A stretch of DNA of 64,000 bases. It comes from Nesterenkonia sp. Act20. Lineage in GTDB: Bacteria > Actinomycetota > Actinomycetes > Actinomycetales > Micrococcaceae. The notes below the pieces were generated by a model, which was given only the letters and a program-made list of their open reading frames with translations, was not told the origin of the DNA and did no database searches. The position numbers and the translations under genes are program-made. Below are positions 25,899 through 33,975 of the stretch, piece by piece (the stretch's first letter is position 1; each line of letters opens with the position of its first letter). The stretch spans positions 434,001 through 498,000 of the forward strand of contig NZ_JADPQH010000001.1 in the NCBI RefSeq assembly GCF_019173455.1, given 5' to 3'.

Positions 25899-26945
25899 CT
25901 ACCGTCCGCCGCTCATCTTGCGGTGGCGTTGCTGAACGCCGGCGGCACCGTAGGGGTAGTCGTCAGTCTCAGGCTCGCTGGCAGCGGTCAACCGATCCAG
26001 CTGTTCAGTGCTCAGGTCAAGTGAGTCCGCCCCCATGTTGTCCTGGAGCTGTTCGATCGTCCGGGCTCCGAGGATCACAGAGGTGACCGCTGGCTGGGCC
26101 TTGAGCCAGGCCAGCGACACCTGTGAATAGGACGCGCCGTGCTCCTCGGCGACGGCGGACACCGCATCGATGACGCGCCAGGTCCGTTCATCGGAGTTGC
26201 GCTTCTCCCAGGCCTCCATGCCCCGTTTCGGGTTCTCTCCGAGGCGCGTCGAACCCGTGGGCTCCTCATCTCGGCGGTACTTCCCGCTCAGCCAGCCACC
26301 TCCCAGGGGCGACCACGGCAACAGGCCCAGTCCGGCGTCGAGGGCTGCGGGGACGATCTCATGTTCGATTCCACGGACGAGCAGGTTGTACTGGGGCTGC
26401 AGGGTCACCGGCAACGACCAGCCGTGCCGCTCCGCGAGTTGGACAGCCTTGGTGAGCTGCCATCCGGTGAAATTCGAGAATCCGTAGTATCCGATCTTTC
26501 CGGCCGTGACCGCATCATCCAGAAAGCGCAGCGTCTCATCCAGTGGGCTGATCGCGTCCCAGGCATGCAGCTGGTAGAGGTCGATGTGGTCCACGCCGAG
26601 TCGACGCAGCGACGCATCCAGCGCTTCACGCAGGTGCCGGCGCGAGGTCCCAAGATCGTTGGGGCCCTGCCCCATCGGGAACCGCCCCTTCGTTGCGAGG
26701 ACGATCTGCTGCGCCTCGGTGGGGTGAGAACCGAGCCACCGACCGATGATCTCTTCACTGGTGCCTGTGGTGTAGACATCGGCCGTGTCGATGAAATTGC
26801 CGCCGGCTGCTACGTAGGTGTCGATGAGCGCGTGCGAAGTCGCCTCGTCGGCCTCCGCCCCGAAAGTCATCGTTCCCAACGCCTGGGTAGAGACGATGGC
26901 ACCGCTTCGGCCCAGTGTTCGATAAGTCAGGTCAGCCTGAGTCAT
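25899..26945 (-). CDS. Aldo/keto reductase
   Basis: A 348-residue AKR of the YajO/Tas-like class. The catalytic tetrad is visible: Asp and Tyr in NFIDTADVYTTGTSEEIIGRWL, Lys in VLATKGRF, and His in IDLYQLHAWD. The NADPH-binding end has ILGARTIEQLQDNMGADSLDLS. It reduces aldehydes or ketones; the substrate is not predictable. The ATG at 26945 has AAGGAC 6 nt upstream. It is transcribed toward cinA with 42 bp between them and may share its transcript. Confidence 0.92.
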   Translation of the reverse strand: MTQADLTYRTLGRSGAIVSTQALGTMTFGAEADEATSHALIDTYVAAGGNFIDTADVYTTGTSEEIIGRWLGSHPTEAQQIVLATKGRFPMGQGPNDLGTSRRHLREALDASLRRLGVDHIDLYQLHAWDAISPLDETLRFLDDAVTAGKIGYYGFSNFTGWQLTKAVQLAERHGWSLPVTLQPQYNLLVRGIEHEIVPAALDAGLGLLPWSPLGGGWLSGKYRRDEEPTGSTRLGENPKRGMEAWEKRNSDERTWRVIDAVSAVAEEHGASYSQVSLAWLKAQPAVTSVILGARTIEQLQDNMGADSLDLSTEQLDRLTAASEPETDDYPYGAAGVQQRHRKMSGGR

Positions 26946-27296
26946 GTGACGTCCTTCGTAGATAGTGCGTCGCGCCCATCGGATGGGGCCTCCGACGACG
27001 CTGGGTGTGAGCCCGATCATTTAACCCCATACAGGTCCGACTGCAACAGCCCATTCCTCGCAAGAACTGGCTATCGGCTGAACAAACCCTGGCCGCCTCC
27101 TTGGGCGATCGGGTCAGTTCGGCTGTGAGAACAGGTCAGCGCCAACAAGCTGAAAACACTGGTTCGGCCTCGCGAAATCCGCGCAGGGGAAGGTGATTAG
27201 GTCACACAACTGATCCTTTTTGATCGCTCCATTCAGGTCTACGGTGGACACATGGACCCGCCAACCCGGGCGGTCACACCGAGGAGGGTACTTGTC
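26946..27296. other. 351-bp intergenic region
   Basis: Lies between the divergent aldo/keto reductase and DUF1540 genes. It must hold both promoters, but I see no clear -35/-10 pair, repeat or RNA structure. The ribosome-binding site of the DUF1540 gene (GGAGGG, 27283-27288) lies at its right edge. Confidence 0.5.
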
Positions 27297-27581
27297 ATGA
27301 GCACACAAGTTTCGGAATGCAGCGTCGCACGCTGTTCCTTCAACGACCATTCCCACTGCAACGCCGCGGCCATCACGGTCGGTGGGGAGGAAGACCATGC
27401 AACCTGTGCCACGTTCATCGACATCGGCGTCGACGGTGGTCTTCCCAAGGTGTTGGCGGGGGTCGGGGCCTGCCAGCGCACTGAATGCCTCCACAACGAT
27501 CACCTGATGTGCAATGCGTCTGAAGTCCGTGTAGGTCCGGGAGCCGACAATGCAGACTGCCTGACCTACACCCACGCGTGA
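27297..27581 (+). CDS. Double DUF1540 cysteine-rich protein
   Basis: A 94-residue soluble protein made of two similar modules. Module 1 is CSVARCSFNDHSHCNAAAITVG ending in ATCATF; module 2 is CQRTECLHNDHLMCNASEVRVG ending in ADCLTY. Each has the four-cysteine pattern of DUF1540, presumed to bind a metal such as zinc. GGAGGG lies 8 nt upstream. The role is unknown; the adjacent genes are membrane proteins of the DUF2243/CtaG type. Confidence 0.88.
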   Translation: MSTQVSECSVARCSFNDHSHCNAAAITVGGEEDHATCATFIDIGVDGGLPKVLAGVGACQRTECLHNDHLMCNASEVRVGPGADNADCLTYTHA

Positions 27582-27624
27582 AGCCCCACCACCAGCAATG
27601 GGGGTCAAGGCCATGATGCATCAG

Positions 27625-27630
27625 TAGGCT
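27625..27630 (+). promoter_or_regulatory. -10 box for leaderless DUF2243 mRNA
   Basis: TAGGCT followed by seven bases and the GTG start at 27638. Confidence 0.5.
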
Positions 27631-27637
27631 GACCCTT

Positions 27638-28102
27638 GTGAGCAGACACTCGAAGGTCAGGATCGACCGACCCGTGCTGCTCTCCGGCGTGCTCTTCGGT
27701 TCGGGGATCGCTGCCTCGATGATCGACCTGTTCATCTTCCATCTGGCCCTACAGTGGCACCACTTCTACGACCTCTCCACCACGGAAGCAGCCTTGACTG
27801 CCGACGGGTTCTTCCACGCCTTCGGCTGGTTCATCACCATCTGGGGTCTCTTCCTGCTGGCGGACCTGCGTCGACGTACTGCGGTTCCCTGGAAGCGCTG
27901 GAGCGGCGCCGTCATCACGGGGGTGGGATTCTTCCAGCTTCTGGACGGCGTGGTCAGTCATAAGGTGCTGGGCATCCACCAGATCCGCTACGGCGTGGAC
28001 CTGCTGCTCTACGACGCGGTCTGGATCGGCAGCGCCCTGGCGCTGCTGCTCGTCGGACTGCTCATGCTGCGCCGCACCCGTCCTCGCGACGCCGCGGTCT
28101 GA
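27638..28102 (+). CDS. DUF2243 membrane protein
   Basis: A 154-residue integral membrane protein with four helices. It has the DUF2243 signature: LSGVLFGSGIAASMIDLFIFHLALQWHHFYD, DGFFHAFGWFITIWGLFLLADL and GVGFFQLLDGVVSHKVLGIHQIRYG. Conserved His residues in these segments could bind a metal or haem. In actinobacteria this family commonly precedes a CtaG-like copper/oxidase assembly protein, as here (8 bp before the next gene). GTG start, probably leaderless. Confidence 0.88.
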   Translation: MSRHSKVRIDRPVLLSGVLFGSGIAASMIDLFIFHLALQWHHFYDLSTTEAALTADGFFHAFGWFITIWGLFLLADLRRRTAVPWKRWSGAVITGVGFFQLLDGVVSHKVLGIHQIRYGVDLLLYDAVWIGSALALLLVGLLMLRRTRPRDAAV

Positions 28103-28109
28103 GCGCACC

Positions 28110-28955
28110 GTGGACGTGGGCTCAGCGCCTCATCAGATGGACCAGCACGACGGCGGCCATGGTGGGGTGCCTGCCGTGGCGGGCATGGACTGGACCGTGC
28201 TCGACGTCGTCGTCGTGCTGCTTCTCGGGGTCGGGGCTCTGGGTTATGCCCTGGGGCTCTGGGCAGCCCGGGGGCGCAGCCCCTGGCCGCTCCGACGAAC
28301 CCTGTTCTGGTATGCCGGAATCGCGTGCGCTGCCGCGGGGCTCCTGGGGCCGGTCGCCCAGGCGGCCCACACCAGCTTCACCGCGCATATGATCGGTCAC
28401 CTCCTGTTGGGCATGGTCGCTCCGCTGCTGATGGTGCTGGGCGCGCCGATCACGCTGACGATGCGCGCACTGCCCGCCACGGTGGCCAGGAGACTGAGCG
28501 GGTTCCTTCGCAGCACCTGGATCAGGGTGCTGACTCACCCGGTGGTTGCTGCGACGCTGAACGCGGGTGGGCTCTGGCTTCTCTACACCACCGAGCTGTT
28601 CCACCTGATGCATGCCTCCGCCGCGGTCTACGCCCTCGTCCACCTGCATCTCTTCGTCGCGGGCTACCTCTTCACCGCATCGCTGATCGGGCTCGACCCT
28701 GACCCGCACCGCGCCTCGATGCCGGTGCGCTCTGCGGTGCTGATCCTGTTCATCGCCGCGCATTCGATCCTGGCGAAATGGCTCTATGCCCATCCCCCGC
28801 AGGGGGTGGAGCCCGCTGACGGCCGTGCGGGAGCGCAGCTGATGTACTACGGCGGAGACGCAGTGGACGTCACGCTGATAGTTTTGCTGTTCGCTGGCTG
28901 GCATGTGGCCACGCGTCCGCGGACCTCGCGAGCCCCACTGGTCAGCCCGTTCTGA
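28110..28955 (+). CDS. CtaG-like (caa3-type) cytochrome c oxidase assembly membrane protein
   Basis: A 281-residue protein with about seven membrane helices. Signature segments are AQAAHTSFTAHMIGHLLLGMVAPLLMVLGAPITL, ELFHLMHASAAVYALVHLHLFVAGYLF, and AHSILAKWLYAHPP, with several His residues in or near helices that are thought to carry copper. The family assists copper insertion into the oxidase. It follows DUF2243 by 7 bp. GTG start at 28110; an internal ATG nearer the first helix is possible. Confidence 0.85.
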   Translation: MDVGSAPHQMDQHDGGHGGVPAVAGMDWTVLDVVVVLLLGVGALGYALGLWAARGRSPWPLRRTLFWYAGIACAAAGLLGPVAQAAHTSFTAHMIGHLLLGMVAPLLMVLGAPITLTMRALPATVARRLSGFLRSTWIRVLTHPVVAATLNAGGLWLLYTTELFHLMHASAAVYALVHLHLFVAGYLFTASLIGLDPDPHRASMPVRSAVLILFIAAHSILAKWLYAHPPQGVEPADGRAGAQLMYYGGDAVDVTLIVLLFAGWHVATRPRTSRAPLVSPF

Positions 28956-28981
28956 TGACCCTGAGATGAGAGGGGCCGACC

Positions 28982-29608
28982 GTGACTGAGGCAAGCCCGA
29001 AAGACTTCTGGGAGAACCGATACGCGGATGCGGAGCGGGTGTGGTCCGGCCGTGTCAATCCGACGATGAGCTCGCTGGTGTCTGATCTGCCCGCAGGCCG
29101 AGCACTGGATCTTGGCTGTGGTGAGGGCGGCGACGTGCTCTGGCTGGCCCGCCGAGGCTGGGAAGCCATCGGCGTCGACATCTCCGAGACCGCTGTCGCG
29201 CGGGCACAGTCCCGCGCTGACGCAGAAGACCTCGGCGAGGGAAGCGCCGAATTCTTCTCCGGGACGCTTCCGGAGGCAATGCCCGCCGGCCCGTTCGATC
29301 TGATCACGGCTTCCTTCCTGCAGTCCCCCGTGGCGCTGGACCGACTCGAGATCCTGAGCGCGGCCGCCGGGCGAGTGTCGATCGGGGGCTGCCTGCTGGT
29401 GGTCTCCCATGCGAGCGCACCGCCGTGGTCCCAGCACAAGCACGGCCCCGATGAGATGCCCACTCTCGAAGGTGACCTGGAGGCGCTGCACCCCAGCGTG
29501 GCGTGGGAGGTCGAGGTCGGTGAGCTGCGGGAGCGCTCGGCGGTGGGACCTGATGGTCAGGAAGCCACCCTGGAGGATCTGGTCATCCTTGCCAGGAGGC
29601 TGGAGTGA
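28982..29608 (+). CDS. Class I SAM-dependent methyltransferase
   Basis: A 208-residue cytosolic Rossmann-fold methyltransferase. Motif I is RALDLGCGEGGDVLWLARRGWEAIGVDIS, with motif II-like GPFDLITASFLQSP. The N-terminal FWENRYADAERVWSGRVNP is typical of the TehB/thiopurine-methyltransferase-like group, which often detoxifies metalloid oxyanions; the true substrate is unknown. GTG start with GAGAGGGG upstream. It follows the CtaG-like gene by 26 bp. Confidence 0.88.
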   Translation: MTEASPKDFWENRYADAERVWSGRVNPTMSSLVSDLPAGRALDLGCGEGGDVLWLARRGWEAIGVDISETAVARAQSRADAEDLGEGSAEFFSGTLPEAMPAGPFDLITASFLQSPVALDRLEILSAAAGRVSIGGCLLVVSHASAPPWSQHKHGPDEMPTLEGDLEALHPSVAWEVEVGELRERSAVGPDGQEATLEDLVILARRLE

Positions 29609-29653
29609 GCAACTAAAGTGGTGGCCAGGTCGGACCGGACGGAGAGGGACGGT

Positions 29654-29917
29654 ATGAGGAAGAAGACCAAAGACCTGCTCGTCGGAGCGGCGCTGGGGCT
29701 TCTCCTCGCCACCGTCGTCGAGGTGGTGCGCCACCTTGTGGAGGGCGAGCGCTCCCTCACCGACATCGCCTGGAGTCTCTGGGTGGTGCCATTTGCTGCA
29801 TTCATGTGGAGCGCGCGTCAATCGGGTGAACCGAATGTGGTGCGTGGTCCGCGCGATCGTCCTCTGGCCGAGCGTAGGGAAGGCCGGTCCACGGATGCAG
29901 AAGCGGAGCCGCGCTAG
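29654..29917 (+). CDS. Small membrane protein
   Basis: An 87-residue protein with two hydrophobic helices (DLLVGAALGLLLATVVEVV and IAWSLWVVPFAAFMW) separated by a short charged loop, and a highly polar C-terminus. I do not recognise a family. GGAGAGGG lies upstream of the ATG. Its stop is immediately followed by the ATG of the SdpI-like gene, so the two are co-transcribed and probably cotranslated. Confidence 0.6.
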   Translation: MRKKTKDLLVGAALGLLLATVVEVVRHLVEGERSLTDIAWSLWVVPFAAFMWSARQSGEPNVVRGPRDRPLAERREGRSTDAEAEPR

Positions 29918-30265
29918 ATGCTCGCGGTGATCGTCTTTGGAGTCCTTCTGACGGCGGCCGGGCTGCTCACCAGCTGGCTCGGGTTCACCTGCCGGGATGG
30001 GAAGCTCCCGATGAACGCACTTGTGGGGATCCGCATCCCCTCCACCATGGTGGACGCTGAGACCTGGGCGCGGTCGCATCAGGCCGCGTGGGGCTGGATC
30101 GTGACGGCAGGCGCGGGACCCGTGTTCTCGGGCCTCGCACTGCTAGTCCTCGGCGAGGGTGGCGGACTCTGGGCTATTGGGGGCGCTCTGTGGCTGCTGG
30201 TCTTCATCATCGGCGCCTCCGTGGTGGCCTCGCGTGCGGCACGGTCGACGTCGTCAGACGCCTGA
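29918..30265 (+). CDS. SdpI-family membrane protein
   Basis: A 115-residue protein with three hydrophobic segments. The loop between the first two, RDGKLPMNALVGIRIPSTMVDAETWARSHQAAWGW, carries the conserved (N)xxxGIR(T/I)P...W...H signature of SdpI-type proteins. In Bacillus SdpI gives immunity to the SdpC toxin and sequesters a repressor; in actinobacteria the role is unknown and no toxin gene is nearby. The start codon abuts the previous stop. Its last 12 bp overlap the end of the convergent map2 gene. Confidence 0.8.
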   Translation: MLAVIVFGVLLTAAGLLTSWLGFTCRDGKLPMNALVGIRIPSTMVDAETWARSHQAAWGWIVTAGAGPVFSGLALLVLGEGGGLWAIGGALWLLVFIIGASVVASRAARSTSSDA

Positions 30266-31048
30266 TCCGCCGCTGGAGCGCGTCGGCAGGGTGAGGATCT
30301 CTGCGCCGTCCTCGGTGATGGCGATCGTGTGCTCGCTGTGCGCGGTCCGGCAGCCCGTCGCACTCTTGAGCGTCCAGCCGTCCTCCGCAGTGACGAGTTC
30401 GTCGGTGTCGGCCATGATCCAGGGTTCCAGCGCGAGCAGCAGCCCGGGCTGGAGCTTGTAGCCGCGTCCGGGACGTCCGGTGTTCACGATGTGCGGGTCC
30501 TGGTGCATGGTGGAGCCGAGACCGTGGCCGCCGAATTGAGTGTTGATTGGGTAGCCCGCGTCGCTGAGGACGGTGCCGATCGCGTGGGAGAGGTCCCCGA
30601 TTCGGGCTCCCGGTCCGGCGGCGGCGATCCCCGCAGCGAGAGCGCGTTCCGTCGCGTCGATCATCGCGAGGCTCTCCGGCTGCGCGGTCTCCCCCACGAG
30701 GAAGCTGATCGCCGAATCCGCCACGACCCCTTCCAGTGAGACGGCGAGATCGAGAGTGAGCAGGTCGCCGTCGGCAAGGGCGTAGTCGTGGGGCCGGCCA
30801 TGGAGCACGGCATCGTTGACCGAGGTGCAGATGTAGTGGCCGAACGGCCCCCGGCCGAAGGATGGTTCGTAACCCACATAGCAGGACGTGGCCCTTGCCT
30901 CGAGGATCATCTCCTTGGTCCACTCGTCGATCTCCAGCAGGTTGGTCCCCACCGTGGCACGCCGCTTCATGCTCTGCAGGATGTCAGCGACCAATTTTCC
31001 GGTGGTCTGTGCCCGGCCCAGTGCCGTGGCGTTCAGGATTTCGATCAT
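30254..31048 (-). CDS. map: Second type I methionine aminopeptidase
   Basis: A 264-residue MAP without the N-terminal extension of the copy at 20307. Ligand segments are LTLDLAVSLEGVVADSAISFLVG (two Asp), FGGHGLGSTMHQDPHI (His), LQPGLLLALEPWIMA (Glu) and SEHTIAITEDGAEILT (Glu). It should remove N-terminal Met. The start at 31048 has GAGAGG 7 nt upstream. It is divergently transcribed from a small XRE regulator over a shared palindrome, suggesting it is inducible rather than housekeeping. Confidence 0.92.
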   Translation of the reverse strand: MIEILNATALGRAQTTGKLVADILQSMKRRATVGTNLLEIDEWTKEMILEARATSCYVGYEPSFGRGPFGHYICTSVNDAVLHGRPHDYALADGDLLTLDLAVSLEGVVADSAISFLVGETAQPESLAMIDATERALAAGIAAAGPGARIGDLSHAIGTVLSDAGYPINTQFGGHGLGSTMHQDPHIVNTGRPGRGYKLQPGLLLALEPWIMADTDELVTAEDGWTLKSATGCRTAHSEHTIAITEDGAEILTLPTRSSGGSGV

Positions 31049-31073
31049 GCGGGACCTCTCTCCGGTTCCAATA

Positions 31074-31106
31074 ACTATACCGGCCATATTATCCCGGTAT
31101 TAGAAT
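31074..31106. promoter_or_regulatory. Shared operator and divergent promoters of map2 and XRE gene
   Basis: An inverted repeat ATACCGG-N10-CCGGTAT (31077-31100) sits between the genes. On the plus strand TAGAAT (31101-31106) is 7 nt before the XRE ATG at 31114 (leaderless). On the minus strand TATAGT (31079-31074) is a good -10 for map2. The palindrome overlaps both promoters, so one bound repressor could shut both. Confidence 0.6.
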
Positions 31107-31113
31107 CGGTGCC

Positions 31114-31416
31114 ATGGTCAGATTGCCGCTCAGCCCTGAAGACGTGGAACGTGGAGAACGGCTCGGAGTTCTGCTACGCCGAGCCCGTGGCGGGCGCTCC
31201 ATTCTCGCTACGGCGCTCGAGGCCCGCGTGTCCCCGGAGACCCTGCGGAAGATCGAATCCGGTCGGGTGGCGACTCCAGCCTTCCCGACCATCGCCGCGA
31301 TCGCACAGGTGCTGAATCTCTCGCTGGATGCCGTGTGGGCGGAGATGAGCGAGCCCGAACTCGAGGGCGCATCCCGGGACACGGATCACGAAGCCCGGGA
31401 ACGATCAGTGTCCTAG
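31114..31416 (+). CDS. XRE-family HTH transcriptional regulator
   Basis: A 100-residue single-domain regulator. The HTH reads ERLGVLLRRARGGRSILATALEARVSPETLRKIESGRVATPAFPTIAAIAQVLNLSLDAVW at about residues 15-73, with the recognition helix around VSPETLRKIESG. The C-terminus is short and acidic. It is most likely an autorepressor that also controls the divergent methionine aminopeptidase through the 24-bp palindrome between them. The mRNA is probably leaderless. Confidence 0.85.
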   Translation: MVRLPLSPEDVERGERLGVLLRRARGGRSILATALEARVSPETLRKIESGRVATPAFPTIAAIAQVLNLSLDAVWAEMSEPELEGASRDTDHEARERSVS

Positions 31417-31439
31417 GTCCTCGATCACTGGGAGCCGGC

Positions 31440-31742
31440 CTATGCCTGGGCGGCTGCCACCCTCCGGTTGTGCAAGAGGTTGCGGATGCATCCGGGAAGA
31501 GCTCCCAGCAGGATGGCGATCGGTCCTGCCGCCGCACCATAGAGATCGCTGAACAGCCAGCCGCTCCCGAGGAAACAGATGAGCGCCAGGAACCGCACCA
31601 CGTAGACCTGCGGTGGATTGACCGGCGGTTTTCCGAAGAAGAACGGCAGTCGTGAGTGGGGATTGACCTGCCGCAGCATGTCAAAGGATGCAGTGAGCAG
31701 CACCGCTGCAAGAACCCAGAGGACGATCGCGAGTAACTCCAT
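31440..31742 (-). CDS. Small three-helix membrane protein (paralogue of 48444-48764)
   Basis: A 100-residue protein with an N-terminal helix (ELLAIVLWVLAAVLLTASF), a polar loop with PHSRLPFFFGKPPVNPPQ, two more helices, and the ending CIRNLLHNRRVAAAQA. The same order, including PLLFG and a terminal LHNGRV, is seen in the protein at 48444-48764, so they form a small family. I do not know a function. It is convergent with the XRE gene. Confidence 0.65.
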   Translation of the reverse strand: MELLAIVLWVLAAVLLTASFDMLRQVNPHSRLPFFFGKPPVNPPQVYVVRFLALICFLGSGWLFSDLYGAAAGPIAILLGALPGCIRNLLHNRRVAAAQA

Positions 31743-31870
31743 CGGACCATTTCACATGCTGGACGTTGCCCGGTCAACAATCCGGCGGACTGCCGCGTCT
31801 GGTGCCTGGGTCCAACTCGTAGAGTGTTGTCAGAGAAACCGTCCCCAGAGGCCCCGGAGGTCACGCGACC

Positions 31871-32575
31871 GTGAGCAGCGCAACGAAGCCCGCAGAGACC
31901 GAGCAGGTTGAGAGAGTCGAGGCGGCGGAAGGTCTCGCGGCCAAGCTGGACCGGCCCATGGGGCTGCTCGGCGTGGTCTTCCTCTTCGTGTTCCTAGGAC
32001 AACTCTTGGTGACCGAACCCGGGTGGAGCCGTATCCTCACCATCGCCGGCTGGGTCTTCTGGGCCATCTTCGTCGCGGAGTTTCTTCTGCGCGCCTACAT
32101 CGCCGGGTTCCAGGCGAGATTCTGGCGGCGTAACTGGTGGCAGGTGATCTTCCTACTGGTGCCCTTCCTGCGGTTCGTTCGCGCGCTGCAGGCCGTGCGC
32201 CTGTTGCGCGTGGCTCGAGTGGCCAGGGTCGGCGGCATCCTCTCGGCAGGCGTGCGCGGTTCCCGCTCGGCCGGGCGGCTGCTCTCCAGCAGGATCGGGT
32301 GGCTGGCCGCCGTGACGATCGTGGTCATCCTCGCCGCGAGCCAGCTGCTCTATGCCTTCGAATCCCATACGAGCTACGGCGCCGCTCTCTACGAGTCCGC
32401 GATGGCCACGGTGACCGGCACCGGAATCACCACCGAGGATCCGTTCTCCAAGGGAGTGCAGCTGGTGCTGGCGGTGTACTCGGTGGGTGTCTTCGCAACC
32501 CTTGCCGGGTCACTCGGTGCGTTCTACCTGCGCGGGGATGAGCCTGCGGACGCGACTCCTGGGGACGAACGCTGA
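31871..32575 (+). CDS. Voltage-gated-like ion channel homologue with atypical filter
   Basis: A 234-residue protein with the six-helix layout of a Kv-type channel. The S4-like segment is strongly basic (FLRFVRALQAVRLLRVARVARVGG). S5 is GWLAAVTIVVILAASQLLYAFES, and S6 is VLAVYSVGVFATLAGSLGAFYL. Between S5 and S6 the pore-loop reads ATVTGTGITTEDP, where potassium channels have TVGYGD. The filter signature is therefore missing. GTG start with GGAGG 9 nt upstream. It may conduct another ion or act as a voltage sensor. Confidence 0.75.
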   Translation: MSSATKPAETEQVERVEAAEGLAAKLDRPMGLLGVVFLFVFLGQLLVTEPGWSRILTIAGWVFWAIFVAEFLLRAYIAGFQARFWRRNWWQVIFLLVPFLRFVRALQAVRLLRVARVARVGGILSAGVRGSRSAGRLLSSRIGWLAAVTIVVILAASQLLYAFESHTSYGAALYESAMATVTGTGITTEDPFSKGVQLVLAVYSVGVFATLAGSLGAFYLRGDEPADATPGDER

Positions 32576-32593
32576 TGGGTAAGCCGAGTCTGC

Positions 32594-33109
32594 TCAACCG
32601 TGAGTCGGGCCGCCGAGGTCTTGATACGCCGTCGGGCGTAAGGCATCACCCTCAGCGGCAAGGGTCTCTGCGCCAGCAATGCGGTCGGTGTTCTGCGCGC
32701 TGACGGCCAGCCACGCGCCGTCGTCGTCTGTGGTCTGCTGTTTCCGCACAGTGAAGCTGATGACCCCGTGTCGCTCTCCAGGTGATCCTTCAGCCGTCTG
32801 ACCCGGGGCAGGTGACTGACCGGTCAGCGTCCAGAGCGCATGGACGACGGCGATACCCTCCCCCAGCGCGCGGACCCGCACCTTGTCCAGGCGCATCTGC
32901 GATCCCGCGAAGATCCGCCGAAAGCCGTAGTCGTGCGCGGCGCGTATGCGCTCCCGAGTGTTCCACCACAGCCCGACCACGTTGACGAAGTCGGCGTCCT
33001 CGACGAACAGCGCAGCCAACGCGTCAGCGTCGGCCGCGTTCCAGGCATCGGCGAAGCCCAGGGCCACATCCTCCGGAGTGCTCGCTGCAGATGCGCGGTG
33101 TGGGCTCAC
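32594..33109 (-). CDS. SnoaL-like / SgcJ-EcaC family protein
   Basis: A 171-residue cystatin-fold (NTF2-like) protein: TPEDVALGFADAWNAADADALAALFVEDADFVNVVGLWWNTRERIRAAHDYGF followed by a second half with VRALGEGIAVVHALWTLTGQ and ISFTVRK. This matches the SgcJ/EcaC family of small oxidoreductase-like or ligand-binding proteins. The GTG start overlaps the stop of the SDR gene (GTGA). Neither gene has other biosynthesis genes beside it. Confidence 0.82.
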   Translation of the reverse strand: MSPHRASAASTPEDVALGFADAWNAADADALAALFVEDADFVNVVGLWWNTRERIRAAHDYGFRRIFAGSQMRLDKVRVRALGEGIAVVHALWTLTGQSPAPGQTAEGSPGERHGVISFTVRKQQTTDDDGAWLAVSAQNTDRIAGAETLAAEGDALRPTAYQDLGGPTHG

Positions 33110-33906
33110 GGCAGGATCGAATCGACGTAGCCACCATCGACCCGGAGAGCGCCGCCGGTGGTGGCCGCGGCGAGCGGCGAGGCGAGGTAGACCACCATGT
33201 TGGCGATCTCTTCGGGCTCGATCAGCCGGTGCAGCAACGATTGGGGTCGATGCTCCTTCATGAACTCGCGCTCGGCCTGAGGCCAGGGCGTGTCCGCGTC
33301 CACGAGCTGATACACGAAATCCTCGACTCCCTCGGTGAGCGTCGGTCCGGCCATGACCGCATTGACCGTCACACCCGAGCCGGCCGCTTCCTTCGCGAAC
33401 CCTCGCGACACCGCCAGCAGCGCCGACTTGGTGGCACCGTAGTGGATCATCTCTGCGGGAATCACCACGGCAGAGTCGCTCGCGATGTTGAGGATGCGAC
33501 CCCAGCCACGGGCGGTCATCTGCGGCAGGGTGGAGCGGATCAGACGGACTGCGGAGAGGACGTTGACCTCCCAGAAGCACTGCCACTCAGCGTCGGAGAT
33601 CTCCAGGGCGGGTTCAGCTCCGAAGATGCCGAGGTTGTTCACCAGGACGTCGATGTGCCCCGTGACCTCCAGCGCCGCAGTGAGACCTTCGTCCGTGGTG
33701 ACATCTCCCGGTGCGGCCAGCAGGTTCTCCGGACTGATTCCGTCGGCGGTGAGTTCCTGGACCGCGGCGTCGACCCGCTCGGCGCCGCGCCCGTTGATGG
33801 CGACCCGCGCTCCGGCCTCGGCCAGGCGTTTGGCGATAGCCAGACCGATCCCCTGGGTGGAACCACTGACGAAGGCGGTCTTGCCGCTGAGGTCCAATGC
33901 GATCAT
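33106..33906 (-). CDS. Short-chain dehydrogenase/reductase
   Basis: A 266-residue classical SDR. The cofactor loop is AFVSGSTQGIGLAIAKRLA, then VLVNNLGIFG, the active-site Ser region ILNIASDSAVV, and the catalytic Tyr/Lys in MIHYGATKSALLAVSRGFAKEAAGSGVTVNAV. The C-terminal VVYLASPLAAATTGGALRVDGGYVDS is typical of 3-oxoacyl-ACP-reductase-like SDRs. AGGAG lies 7 nt upstream of the start. It is the first gene of a two-gene operon with the SnoaL-like protein. Confidence 0.92.
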   Translation of the reverse strand: MIALDLSGKTAFVSGSTQGIGLAIAKRLAEAGARVAINGRGAERVDAAVQELTADGISPENLLAAPGDVTTDEGLTAALEVTGHIDVLVNNLGIFGAEPALEISDAEWQCFWEVNVLSAVRLIRSTLPQMTARGWGRILNIASDSAVVIPAEMIHYGATKSALLAVSRGFAKEAAGSGVTVNAVMAGPTLTEGVEDFVYQLVDADTPWPQAEREFMKEHRPQSLLHRLIEPEEIANMVVYLASPLAAATTGGALRVDGGYVDSILP

Positions 33907-33975
33907 GTTCGGCTCCTGGGTTGCGGATCGGTCTGCTGATCCTAAGGCCGGTCAAAGCGGGTTCATTCCCCGCCG

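Noticed and set aside
29918-30265. SdpI-like protein as immunity for a nearby toxin
   Set aside because: No SdpC-like or other toxin gene is adjacent; SdpI-like proteins are common stand-alone.
32594-33906. Polyketide-type biosynthesis cluster (SnoaL-like plus SDR)
   Set aside because: Only these two genes are present; no synthase or tailoring genes nearby.
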